64,000 bases of DNA, taken from contig JAJKFJ010022802.1 in NCBI GenBank assembly GCA_027382625.1, positions 81,419-145,418 on the forward strand, given 5' to 3'. Positions 55,201-64,000 of this stretch are shown here, piece after piece (the first letter of the stretch is position 1; every line of letters starts with the position of its first letter). The stretch is from Tetmemena sp. SeJ-2015. Taxonomy: Eukaryota; Ciliophora; Spirotrichea; Sporadotrichida; Oxytrichidae. Both the position numbers and the translations under genes were made by a program. The notes under the pieces are model-generated. The model was given only the letters and a program-made list of their open reading frames with translations. It did no database searches and was not told where the DNA came from.

Positions 55201-57754
55201 ATTGCCCTTTAGGGATTTAAAATTAAAAATTTTTAAAATTTTAAAAAAAATTCCCATTTTAAAAAACATAAAAACCTTTTAAACCCCCAAATTTTTTATT
55301 TAATGTCATTTAAAATTTAATAAAAATTTTGGAATAAATTAAATTTTTTTTAATTTTTAAAAGGGGATAAATTTTTTTTAAATTTGGTTCCGCGGTTTTA
55401 ATAAAATTTTAGAGAACATTAATAATAATTCTTAGTATTTATTATAACTAGGGTCAAAAGAGAAATTCTTGGCAAAAATAAAGATAAATATAAAACCTTA
55501 ATCACTTTCAAATTTAAATTTTTAATTTTAAGAATTTATTTTTTTAAATTTTTAAAAATTTTTTTATGTAATAAACATTAAATTTTCCCTTTTAATTGGA
55601 ATTTTGATTTAAAATTTTTTATTTTAATAATTTTCTTTGAATTTTAAAAATTTTTTAAAACCTTTTCTTTTTCCTACAAAATAAAATTTAGGAGCATCAA
55701 CATAAATATTCTTTCTTTCTTGAAATTCCTAATATACCTCTTTATCCCGATTCTCTATTAAAACCTGCATATATCATTTCTCTGTTTTTCATAATTAATG
55801 ATTGAGGTGATATTTCTGATAATTAATAGCGTGGAATCTTAATTTTTGAATTTCAATGGAACCTTCTGTATCTCCACAGTTTCGCTTCATCAGTAAAACT
55901 CTTTATAGTGTCTTGCGTCTACGACTTATCCAGCTTCCCAGAAGAGTCAAATTATTGTCCACGATAATAATATCAAAAAAGCGCTTTTCTCCATAATTAA
56001 AGCCCTCATCTCTAATTATATCATATAGGCTGATAAGAGATTCTTAATAACTGGTATATTTTGAATCAAACTTGACTAAACTCACCTCCTATTTGGGAAG
56101 TGAATAACTTTTAAATATTTTGGCTCCTAATGCGTCCTTCTTCTCTATTTCATCCATTTAGTCATCATAGCTGAAAAACTATCGAAGGTGCTGATTCATA
56201 AATTTTAACTCGCAATTTTGCTAGAGATGAGTATGCCATGACTGAAATTTTCTATAATATTATGATAATCTTCCTATAATCTTTATATTTTCTGTCTTTT
56301 TCTCAGATAAGAATTCAGTCTTTTTATCTGGAAGAGAAGGGAAGAAATTCCAACTATGGGGCTCAAGCCTGTGGAGAAAAAGAGAAAGTAGAGCGTGCCC
56401 TTTTTAGAAAAGTAAAATCATGCCTTGCAAGTAACAAATCACAAAGATGTAGATGTGACCTGCTAGGTATATTAAGAATAATGGAAGAATTTAAAGTAGC
56501 TTTTGTAGGGTGGAAACATTACTGAAATTTGTTTGATTTGTTTTGAATGCCAAGATAAGTATTGAGCTAAGATGATATATTAGGCATTATAAGACTGTGC
56601 TTGTTCCTATGTCCAGTGTATAGAAAGGAAATGAAATTGCTTGTGATAGCATGCAAATTTCTGCCGAAAACCGTAAGGCAATATTTCCTTTATCAAAAAA
56701 GTGAGTTAAGATAGTGAATAAGAAAACAAGACTGAAGCCGACACTGCCTGTCCCAAAATTGACTATAAACCAAAACTCTTCGTAATCTTCTTGAAATTTA
56801 GTATTAGTCTTATATTTTTAAGCGATTAAAATCCATACTCTAAAAGATGTCAGAAAGCAAATTAGTGTGTTAACGAATTTGACTATGCTCTTGGTTGTGG
56901 GATCGAAAATCATTTTTGGCTATTTACTGTGCCTTATCAAGGAATCCTTTCTTTGGAGGTTGTTTTCTTTTTCCTCCTAGGTCACATCACTTCCATTTTG
57001 ATAATCGAAAAACATAGATCCTTTCTAACTCATATGAAACTGTTACAGCTCTAGTAAGTTTAGCTTTTGTGAGGACTTCTTTGCCATATTCGTGCTTTCT
57101 AGTTTGAGGGAATGAGTCAATCTCTTTTTAAACTAATCTTATTTATTCATTAAGTTCGATTTAATGTAAGTACTACCATCGATTGGATTATTTTTGGGGA
57201 AATTTAAATTTTGAGAGTATCTTGATGTACCCTGGACTCTTTTTCTCATTTCACTGAGTCTACTATTTTTTGAAATGCTTGAATTCTTAGAAAGAGAATC
57301 TGTGCCTGTGTCCTTCCTCGCAGTGGTAAAAAGAGAGTATGGCTTGTTAGCTGAACACTCCTCATTCTAATAAAACATTAAGTTTACTGCGTTGGCATTT
57401 ATAGACGCATCAAATATGATTTATGCGAATTCTAAGTTACCTTTTCCCCATTATGTAAAATAAAGCAATAGTTAAGAGGTTATGACAAAATTATTGATGC
57501 TATCTTCAATAAAAAAAGGGGTGATGAAAGAATTAATCTGGAAAGGGTTGATGATTCGTCTTCGTTAGTTGTACTGTTTCTATCATCAATGCTATGAAGA
57601 GTGATCTTAAGTCCCGGACTGTCTAGATTTCTCGGAAGAACCTAATTGGTTAATAGCTTCGCTATCTTACTGGGGAGAGGGACTTGTTTTAGTTGGAGTT
57701 GGTTTTCTTTCCCTCCAAAATTTCAAAGGCTCCATATGAGGAAGTTGATTCCAT
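52204..57754 (-). CDS. Membrane hybrid histidine kinase
   Basis: Starts MESTSSYGAFEILEGKKTNS (57754). A membrane region of several helices follows (VNFGTGSVGFSLVFLFTILT, LSSILILAFKTNQTNFSNVS, LQILPLFLIYLAGHIYIFVI) plus a cytosolic linker (56200-55850). After a disturbed stretch come HATPase motifs: VLLNIIQNSIKFTSKGG (N box), VQDSGTGMNE (G1) and RTQGIGLGLSICKELV (G2). A very long Ser/Asn-rich linker follows, then a receiver domain: ILIVDDNMFNL, LILMDLFMPIMDGYEA (acceptor Asp), IVAVTAF and LHKPVN. From about 54800 to 52204 the frame is one continuous ORF. The H-box was not seen. It should be in or next to the low-quality region 54980-55720. Confidence 0.82.
54980..55720. other. Low-complexity A/T-run region, possibly poor sequence
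   Basis: Extremely rich in runs of A, T and short C or G runs (for example near 55200-55400), unlike any other part of the window. It separates the membrane part and kinase part of the histidine kinase gene. It may be a large IES or an unreliable consensus. No coding frame. Confidence 0.5.
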
Positions 57755-58368
57755 TTTAGTTTCGAATTCACTTCAATACAAATAAAATTTTAGTAAGTTA
57801 TGAGTAGCTAAAATTTAGTCCAAAATTAAGTTTTTAGATCTTTTAATTTCCCTAATATATTTTTTTGTATATATAAATAGAGTTGTCGGTAACTTTATTA
57901 AGCAAATATATTTAAATTGATTCAAATGAATTCATTAAATTTAATAAGTCTAAAGCAAATCATTAATCAAGCCGTTATTCTAAAAAATCCTTATTTTGCT
58001 TAGATGTCATCTATAATAACTCTTACAACTCTTAATAAATATTTAAATTTCGGCCAAGTATTCTTGATACAAATTTTGAAGATTAAATGGTTAAATAAAT
58101 TATTTATTTAGCTATATTCGCTTTGATTATTGCCTAATTTAACCATATTATTATAATAAATATGACACTAAATAATAGTATAATAGGGGGCGGCAGGGAT
58201 CATGTAATGATTAACTGACTTTTTTGTAATAATAAAGTCAACTAATGCTATTTATAACTTAATCTTCTTTTTCTTCTACTTTATACTCTTCATTTACCCT
58301 TAAATATCAATTATTGTCCTTTCTATTTATTGTGAATTGTTGATATTCTCTAAATTCTTATAGGGTAG
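57755..58368. other. AT-rich intergenic region between divergent kinase genes
   Basis: It holds the upstream regions of the histidine kinase (-) and the Ser/Thr kinase (+). No credible coding frame or RNA gene was seen. Confidence 0.45.
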
Positions 58369-60608
58369 ATGCAAATAAATGGACAAGCGTCCGATGGACA
58401 AAATAGATAGTTTCTCATTAAGGCAAAGTCTGAGCGCTTTAAGAAGGAGTACTTGGATGCACTGCAATTCAGTTTCGAAACTAAATACTTTTTGGACCAT
58501 CCCTTGGGCTAGGTTAGTGAGTAAATATATTTTTCCTTCTACTGCTCGGAGCTGGATCTATTATTTATTCCTATATAACAAACAAATATAAAACGCTAGC
58601 ACCATAAATTTCTATAAAATCTAAACACCTTTATTTAAATCAATTAACCATTCAATTCCCAATCAGAGGCATTCAAATGTCATAAATGCATTGTCAGGAT
58701 TATTCCGGATTTTGATTTTATCTTTAAATATTAATTATAATATTTTTTTTTATAATTAAAGAAATCTCGCTTCTTTCTTTTAATCTTGACAAAGATTTTA
58801 TATATTCGCATATACTTAAATCATGGATCCTTTTGTTTTTTAAACTTAGATATAAAAAATGGTTAAGATTTGACAAAATTGGCCATATAAAGAAACTGCT
58901 TAATGATCTACAAAAAAGAAAAGTAAAGCTACTGTCAAGAATTAAATAGAAATAATGAATGCTACCCTTCATTTTTATTTAGTCCCTATTTTAGGCCTTA
59001 CATTTTTCAAGTTATTATCAATCTCTATTTGTTGTAAATTAAAATATTATTTATCTTTTTACATAAATTGAAGTATGTGTCAGTTGGTAGTAGGATTTTA
59101 TTAAAAGTTTTTATTCCATATTTAGCGCTGAAATATTTTATAATAGGGAATGCATGCCTCAGTATTTCGCTGTTTCAGTTTAGATGACATTGAAAAACAA
59201 AATCCACTGGCAGTCAAAGTTATGCGCGAAGACGATGAAGAGAAATTAATGGCTGCTCAAAAAGAGTATGACATTACCAAGAAACTGGACCACCCCAATA
59301 TAGTCAAGTCCCACGAAATTTTCATTAATAATCAAAGAAAAGAAGTCCACTTAATTAAAAGATAAATACCCATTCATTTGTATTAGGATATTAAATTTGA
59401 ATTATGGAGCTAGTGGACGGAAAAGAAGTTTTAGATTAAATTTCCGAGTTTGGTGCTTATAATGAAAACGATGCTCGTCATATTTTCATAAAAGCTCATG
59501 AAAGCTATTGAGTACCTTCATTAGAATGGTATTTGCCACAGAGATGTTAAACCCTCAAACATTCTTGTAACTCGAGACTAGAAGGTATATCTTGCGGACT
59601 TTAATGTGGCGAGAGAAAAGAATTAACCAACTTTTCGCATGATGACTAGAACTGGCACTCTCGCCTATAGTGCTCCTGAAATTTTTACCTCAACGTATTA
59701 CGAGTAAGAATTTAATAAGAGTTTTTAAAGCTTATAGTGAAAAGATTGATATTTGGAGCGCAGGAATAGTACTCTACTTGATGCTTGGTGGACATCAGCC
59801 GTTTGAGGATGAAAATGTGCCCAGGCTCATCAGCCGAATCACACTTGGCGAGTATAGTTTAACCGGCTTTCCCTGGAATAAAATTTCAGAATCCGCCAAA
59901 GACCTTATCAAAAAAATGCTAGAAATCAGCCCATACTTAATTATACACTTTTTAATTAATTTCCCCATAAATGAGACTCTCAGCTAGCCAAGTCTTAACG
60001 CATCCCTGGCTAAATGGATAACCAGATTAAGAGTAGCAATTTGAGTTACTAGAGGTTAAAAAAGACTTCATAGTAAGAAAAAGTCAAAAGGACTAGGGGC
60101 TGATAAGCTTATCTCAACTTATGTGTGTCGGAAACATCCATGAGGAGATACTTAAAAAGGGTCTAGAAATTGCTAATCTATTCTACACCAAAAGTTAATT
60201 AAAAATATTTCTAATGTCTTCATATAAAGACCTTGATTAAATAAAAGCTCAATCATAGGAAATAATGATAGAGACTTGAACATTAGATAGAAATTTTCTT
60301 AGGATTTCAAGAGCAGGAAACTTTACTAAAAGCACCAGACTCAACCTGATATCTCAAGCGATGATTCGAGCGATGAAGGTAGCGACTCAAACAGCGAAGA
60401 TGAAGAGACGAACGAAGACTAATCCAAGGTTAGCAGCAGCAGTCCGAAGCGTACGTTAAAGCTAGATAAAAATAGCATAGAGGCCAGGATGCAAAGACGA
60501 CTAACTAGACAATAAGAATTATAAGAAGCTATAAACTTTTGTGAGATACTTCTATTTTTTAGCAACTTTGGTATTAAGTTTATTAAAGTTCAAAGCACTC
60601 TGATTTGA
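58369..60608 (+). CDS. Ser/Thr protein kinase (CaMK/CDPK-like)
   Basis: Starts MQINGQASDGQNRQFLIKAK. After excision of a 630-base block the P-loop reads LGQGMHASVF. Then come AVKVMRED (VAIK Lys), KEYDITKKLDHPNIVKSHEI, IMELVDGKEVLDQI, AIEYLHQNGICHRDVKPSNI (HRD), LADFNVARE in place of DFG, GTLAYSAPEIF, DIWSAGIVLYLMLGGHQPF, and RLSASQVLTHPWL. A C-terminal Ser/Asp-rich tail runs to TGA 60606-60608. IESs occur at TAGG (58510/59144), TAT (59696/59733) and CCCATA (59930/59964). A one-base shift at about 59490 needs correction. DFN instead of DFG is known in some active and some weak kinases. The substrate is unknown. Confidence 0.87.
58510..59147 (+). other. 630-base insertion in the kinase P-loop (IES or intron)
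   Basis: TAGG at 58510-58513 and 59144-59147 flanks 630 AT-rich bases. Removing it yields LGQGMHASVFRC, the glycine-rich loop. The same join is also possible as a GT-AG intron (GTTAGT...AATAG). Its length is far above the other introns here, which favours an IES. No coding is seen inside. Confidence 0.7.
59696..59735 (+). other. IES in the kinase catalytic domain (pointer TAT)
   Basis: TAT at 59696-59698 and 59733-59735 flanks 34 bases. Excision gives PEIFTSTYSEKIDIWSAG, the expected APE-to-DxWSxG spacing. Confidence 0.75.
59930..59969 (+). other. IES in the kinase catalytic domain (pointer CCCATA)
   Basis: CCCATA at 59930-59935 and 59964-59969 flanks 28 AT-rich bases. Excision joins KKMLEISP to QMRLSASQVLTHPWL in frame, which is the conserved end of the kinase fold. 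Confidence 0.88.
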
Positions 60609-60893
60609 ATACGCTAGTACTATCTATCTTTCGTAGAAGTAGCTAACTTGCAATTTAATAATGACTTAACATCCACTTATATAAAAGCTAATTAGCTAAA
60701 GGGAGCTAAAATTAGCTCTCTTGCCTACTGTTACAAAATTAATTATCATTCTAGATGAAAATTAAATACGTTATTTATTAAATTCGTTTAAATTTATCGT
60801 AACATACTTTTCATTCCGATGAGTAAGTAGAAAGATGAGAGAAAAAGTTTTCTATTTGAAATTTAAGCAAATAACATAGATGATCAATTTCCT

Positions 60894-61447
60894 GATTTGA
60901 AGAGGCCCTTGAACTTATCTTTTACGCCACTTTCAGCAAATTTATTGCCGACGTAATTTCCAAATTTACTGAGTCCATCTTCGGCCTTTCCAGCTAACTA
61001 CTTTGCAGTTCCGACACCTTTATTAAAGACTTCCTCTACATTTCTGGCGGGCTACTCTTCAGTAAAGTCTCTTCCCTGCACATTTGCTGTGAGTCTGCGC
61101 TTATAATACCTAGCTTCTCTGCCATTATACTTGCTATCAATGCTTTTCCATTCAGAACTATACTACTTCATGAAGTCCCAGAATTGTTTGTTTCCTCCAA
61201 GCTCCATCGATTTGATTTGGTACTGATCCCAAAGATCTTCAAAAAGAGGCTTGACGTAGCTATTTTCCATTCCGAAATGCGCCACGTGATAGTCTGCGCA
61301 CTCTTGGCAGAGTAGAATTCCATAGGTAACTGAGGCGTGAGTACTCTCCTTTTTATTGCAGTCCACACAGAACTTATTGTAGGAGTCCTTTTGCTGTAGA
61401 TTATGCATGAATTGGGACAGCTGAGGTGGTTGGATAAGACTTTCCAT
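60894..61447 (-). CDS. ArfGAP-domain protein lacking the usual arginine finger
   Basis: An uninterrupted 184-codon frame, ATG 61447 to TGA 60896-60894, with TAG read as Gln. It has the ArfGAP zinc finger CVDC...LLCQEC with correct spacing, ASVTYGILLCQECADYH, a Trp in the LWDQYQ segment and MELGGNKQFWDFM. The short C-terminal region (EEVFNKGVGTAKQLAGKAED) resembles the amphipathic ALPS-type tails of ArfGAP1. The position after the finger reads YHVAHFG, where active GAPs have HR; the arginine that stimulates Arf GTP hydrolysis is absent. It may be an inactive or differently acting ArfGAP. Confidence 0.88.
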
Positions 61448-61663
61448 TAATTCGATTAAGTATTGATAGGAAAATTGGGTTGTAAATTATTATTATTAAT
61501 TATATCTATCTCACTTTCTGAGATAAAAGTAGTCGTGGGTCTTTTCTCACTCACTTACTTAATCTCCAATTTTAATCCTGAATCAATTGATTTTTTTGCG
61601 ATGATTAAAGATGATGGAAGATTAGTAGGTCTTTGAATTTTATTAATCAAGCTATAAAACGTA

Positions 61664-64000
61664 ATGAGTAAGCAGCAGCAGCAGTCGCAAGTTTTTAGAC
61701 TCACTAGGAATTCAGAATCTCACCTGTTGGAACGAGCATAGCCCTATAGATCTACTAGAGCCACTAGCAACCAAAATATTGAAGTTGATGAGGAGAACTT
61801 AATGACTTTTTTGGAGTAGCTCAAGTAAAATAAGAAAGCGATGGAAGTATTTGCACATGGGCTTGTCTCAACGAGCAGAAGTAGGATCAATAACAGCTCA
61901 AATAGGAATAATATCCACAATCATACCATCTCAATAGCACCTAAAACTTCTTCATTCAATCACATTTTGTAGCATTTGAATTATTTTAAAGAAACTAATG
62001 GCCTTAACCTTACCAACTTGAACTTAAAACCTCAGCTAAATGGTGGTGGTCAGAAAGACACAGTCAATATCTAATCATCCTCTGAGCTTTAATTTTAAAT
62101 TTACCATAGCTTTCAAATAAATATCATACAGAGAGAAACTCAAACTTTTCTATCGGCTCAAAGCGGATAAACCCAAAAGAATACTTTTAGAAATACATCA
62201 GAGATCAGAACAAAAATTATTTCTAAAAGTAGAGGAAACTTACAGTAGACAACTCTAACTTTATAGTGTATGGCTTTGTATTTCAGAGTTTATAATTTTA
62301 AATGACAGGAAGAATAGAGACGATTTTAAGAATAAGGTTGCTAATTACTTTGAATAGCTTGAAAAAGAGGAATAGGATATTGCGATGAGTAAAAATATTT
62401 TGCCAAAGACTGATCATTAGCCTCATCCTCACGATCTAAACATGACTATACCCGTACAGAGCATAAATAAGCTGAGTTTGCTGTAGAATGACTTAGACTA
62501 TGGACAACTTCCGCCTTTATTCCAAAACCAAAAGTAAAATAACGCTATCTTCTCAAATAAAAGCAACCAACTTATCTTTCATGAGCATATATATGTACTT
62601 ATATACAAACTTCATAGCTATATTTGAGAATTTTAAAAATGAGATATATTTTTAACTTTAAGGGACTCTAAATGAAATAAATTCCTCTCTTGTTACATAA
62701 TAGCAAAGCAAGAAAAAGGAACTACCTAGATATATGCAAGCCAACGCAGCATGGCTTTCTAAAGACAAGAAAGCTGACGGTAGATAGAATGATCCTCTAG
62801 CTGAGTCAATTTTCTCAAAGCAAAAGAATGCTAGTCTGCTACTGCCCTCTCTAGGGAAGGATTTGAAAAAGAGAGAAAAGGATGGAGAGGATCTTGATGG
62901 AGATCTTGGCTAAGCTCTTAATTCTAAAGCATCAAAACTGTTGTAGCCTAAGTATTTCGTGATAAATAGAGAAGATCCTCTAATGATAGATCTCTTCAAG
63001 AAAATATGCTAGGAGAAGAAAGATTCAAATATAATAAGGGCCAGACTCACCAAAGGTAAAATGAAAGCACATCTAAGTAGACGTTACAAAGGCAAGGTTG
63101 CAGAAAAGATCATGCAATACTTAGAATTAATTAAATCAGTCATGCTTAATAAAATATTCTCATTTATTAGGGATATTTTATAGATCTTAAACAATAAATA
63201 ACTTAGATTTTTCAGTGCCACTTGAGTTTGGAGGATTTGTGGATTTACTAGAGAAATTGCTTAACTTTGGTCAAGATAAGTTAAAGAAGATGGAAAATAA
63301 ATTCCTTATACATTTATCTTAAGTACATATATGGCTTTCACTGTTTTCGATTTTAATGACGATCGTTAGATTTGCAGTCTGGATTTATATTCTCTGATGA
63401 AAATGTACGAGAGCGACGACTAAGTGTTTGTTAGCGCTTACAGTTACGATATCTGCAAGATGATAGCCTTCCTCGACTAAAAGAAAACCTTAAAGGGAAA
63501 TTAAAACTATGAACTCAATTAGAAGCTCAAGAATATCCAACGTAAAGTCGAACAAGCTATGAAACTGTATTAAGCAAGTAAGATTCAAGCTGAGGAAAAA
63601 AACTTACCCAAAAATTAGAGAAGTAAAAATGAGGGTAAAGGGAGTGAATTAGCTTCAATAGGAAATATATCGGATTAGAGTTCAATCTAGAATTAATCAT
63701 CAGTAGGGAGTGCGGACGAGTTTGAGAGCTCTTCGAGTGATGAGGAAGAGGAATAAACTGGAGGTGATAAGACAACGACGAATTAGAATAAGAGTCGAGC
63801 TATAACTGCGATGAGCAGAAGAACTAGTATGATGAGTAGGAGAGGAAATAAAAGCGAAATAAGAAAGGACCTTAAGCGTATGAACACTAGCAATAGTCGC
63901 ATTTCTAGAGTTTCGAGAGGTTCAGGAAAATCTATGATGTCTACTAAGTCTAGAGCTGCTTCGTCAAGACGTTATCAAGGAGGATTCTTTTCTCATTATA
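61664..64000 (+). CDS. EF-hand-type ciliate protein (3' end outside window)
   Basis: Starts MSKQQQQSQVFRLTRNSESH. Long Gln/Asn/Ser-rich region, then a conserved ciliate module: PLMIDLFKKICQEKKDSNII, KAHLSRRYKGKVAEKIMQYL, DFSVPLEFGGFVDLLEKLLN and AFTVFDFNDDRQICSLDLYS. The last is an EF-hand-like loop with D-x-N-x-D. A Ser/Arg-rich tail (SRRTSMMSRRGNKSEIRKDL) continues past the window. IESs are at TTTA (62260/62297), ACTTAGA (63119/63201) and ATGG (63290/63331). A further AT-rich break lies at about 62550-62680. Calcium sensing is plausible but not proven; only one loop is clear. Confidence 0.72.
62260..62300 (+). other. IES in the EF-hand gene (pointer TTTA)
   Basis: TTTA at 62260-62263 and 62297-62300 flanks 33 bases. 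Excision joins QTTLTL to NDRKNRDDFKN. The pointer is short, so the border is approximate. Confidence 0.55.
63119..63207 (+). other. IES in the EF-hand gene (pointer ACTTAGA)
   Basis: A 7-bp repeat, ACTTAGA, at 63119-63125 and 63201-63207 flanks 75 AT-rich bases. Excision joins EKIMQYL to DFSVPLEFGGF in frame. Confidence 0.88.
63290..63334 (+). other. IES in the EF-hand gene (pointer ATGG)
   Basis: ATGG at 63290-63293 and 63331-63334 flanks 37 bases. Excision joins DKLKKM to AFTVFDFNDDR, completing the helix before the EF-hand-like loop. Confidence 0.78.

Noticed and set aside
57185..57200. TTTTGGGG, the spirotrich telomere unit
   Set aside because: Single copy inside coding sequence of the histidine kinase; no tandem repeat, so not a telomere.
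58724..58972. Minus-strand ORF inside the P-loop insertion
   Set aside because: AT-rich, no coding character, and it lies in DNA that must be removed to make the kinase.
59484..59506. AAAGCT direct repeat with a 4-base spacer as a tiny IES in the kinase
   Set aside because: Excision removes three residues that kinases normally have before AIEYLH. Deleting one A instead gives the canonical HIFIKLMKAIEYLH, so a one-base error fits better.
1..64000. Bacterial operons, CRISPR arrays or prophage
   Set aside because: Reassigned stop codons, spliceosomal introns and eukaryotic families (Rab, ArfGAP, MBOAT, ARMC9) show a ciliate nuclear genome.

Overview
The window looks like germline (micronuclear) DNA of a hypotrich/spirotrich ciliate of the Oxytricha-Stylonychia type. 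Reading TAA and TAG as glutamine and TGA as the only stop turns fragmentary frames into long proteins of recognisable families on both strands. About 30 genes sit close together on one AT-rich molecule, which is unlike the gene-sized somatic chromosomes of these ciliates. Many genes are broken by short AT-rich blocks flanked by direct repeats of 3-7 bp. Deleting one repeat copy plus the block restores the frame and conserved motifs. This is the MDS / pointer / IES layout of a genome that is rearranged during development. Pointer sequences differ from site to site (CAAG, AAGCA, TCAAC, ATCCT, ATTTC, CCCATA, ACTTAGA and others), so these are not TA-bounded Paramecium-type IESs. Ordinary GT-AG introns of about 22-106 nt are also present.

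Layout. 0.5-4 kb: MULE/FAR1-type transposase-derived protein (+). 4.2-5.2 kb: N-terminal half of an MBOAT acyltransferase (+). Its apparent C-terminal half lies at 28.8-28.1 kb on the opposite strand. 5.8-8.15 kb: repeat-bearing hypothetical protein (+). 9.8-8.85 kb (-) plus 8.16-8.72 kb (+): one STPGR-repeat protein whose last segment is inverted and linked by a 12-bp pointer. 15.2-9.9 kb: ARMC9 homologue (-). 17-15.7, 18.4-17.1 and about 21.2-19.9 kb: three related drug/metabolite-transporter-like genes (-), with small hypothetical genes between. 22.3-25 kb: hypothetical protein (+). 24.9-26.5 kb: Rab-like GTPase (+). 27.8-27.1 kb: coiled-coil protein (-). 29-30.2 kb: eIF3f-like MPN protein (+). 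30.2-31.9 kb: two membrane proteins (+). 32.2-33.8 kb: L-type lectin (+). 34-35.7 kb: two small genes (-). 36.1-38.3 kb: AT-hook basic protein (+). 38.4-39.2 kb: PPC decarboxylase (+), convergent with an EEF1A-KMT4-like methyltransferase (39.9-39.2 kb, -). 40.5-42.6 kb: C2H2 protein (+). 42.8-47.3 kb: three genes on (-), one a C2H2/AT-hook protein. 47.6-51 kb: large coiled-coil protein (+). 51.2-52 kb: GAS2-like (+) and KEOPS Pcc1-like (-) genes. 57.8-52.2 kb: hybrid histidine kinase (-). 58.4-60.6 kb: Ser/Thr kinase (+). 61.4-60.9 kb: ArfGAP (-). 61.7-64 kb: EF-hand protein (+), running off the end.

The products are household and ciliary functions (CoA synthesis, translation initiation, vesicle traffic, lipid remodelling, cilium base, signalling), so this is a normal gene-rich germline region and not a mobile island. 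The main interest is how the genes are built. An inverted MDS splits an intron, two halves of an acyltransferase lie 23 kb apart, and IESs sit inside functional motifs (the Rab switch region and prenyl tail, a zinc-finger His pair, a kinase P-loop). Several remaining one-base frameshifts lie at homopolymers and look like sequence errors. All IES and joining calls were made by eye from frame and motif continuity. No somatic (macronuclear) sequence was available to confirm them.
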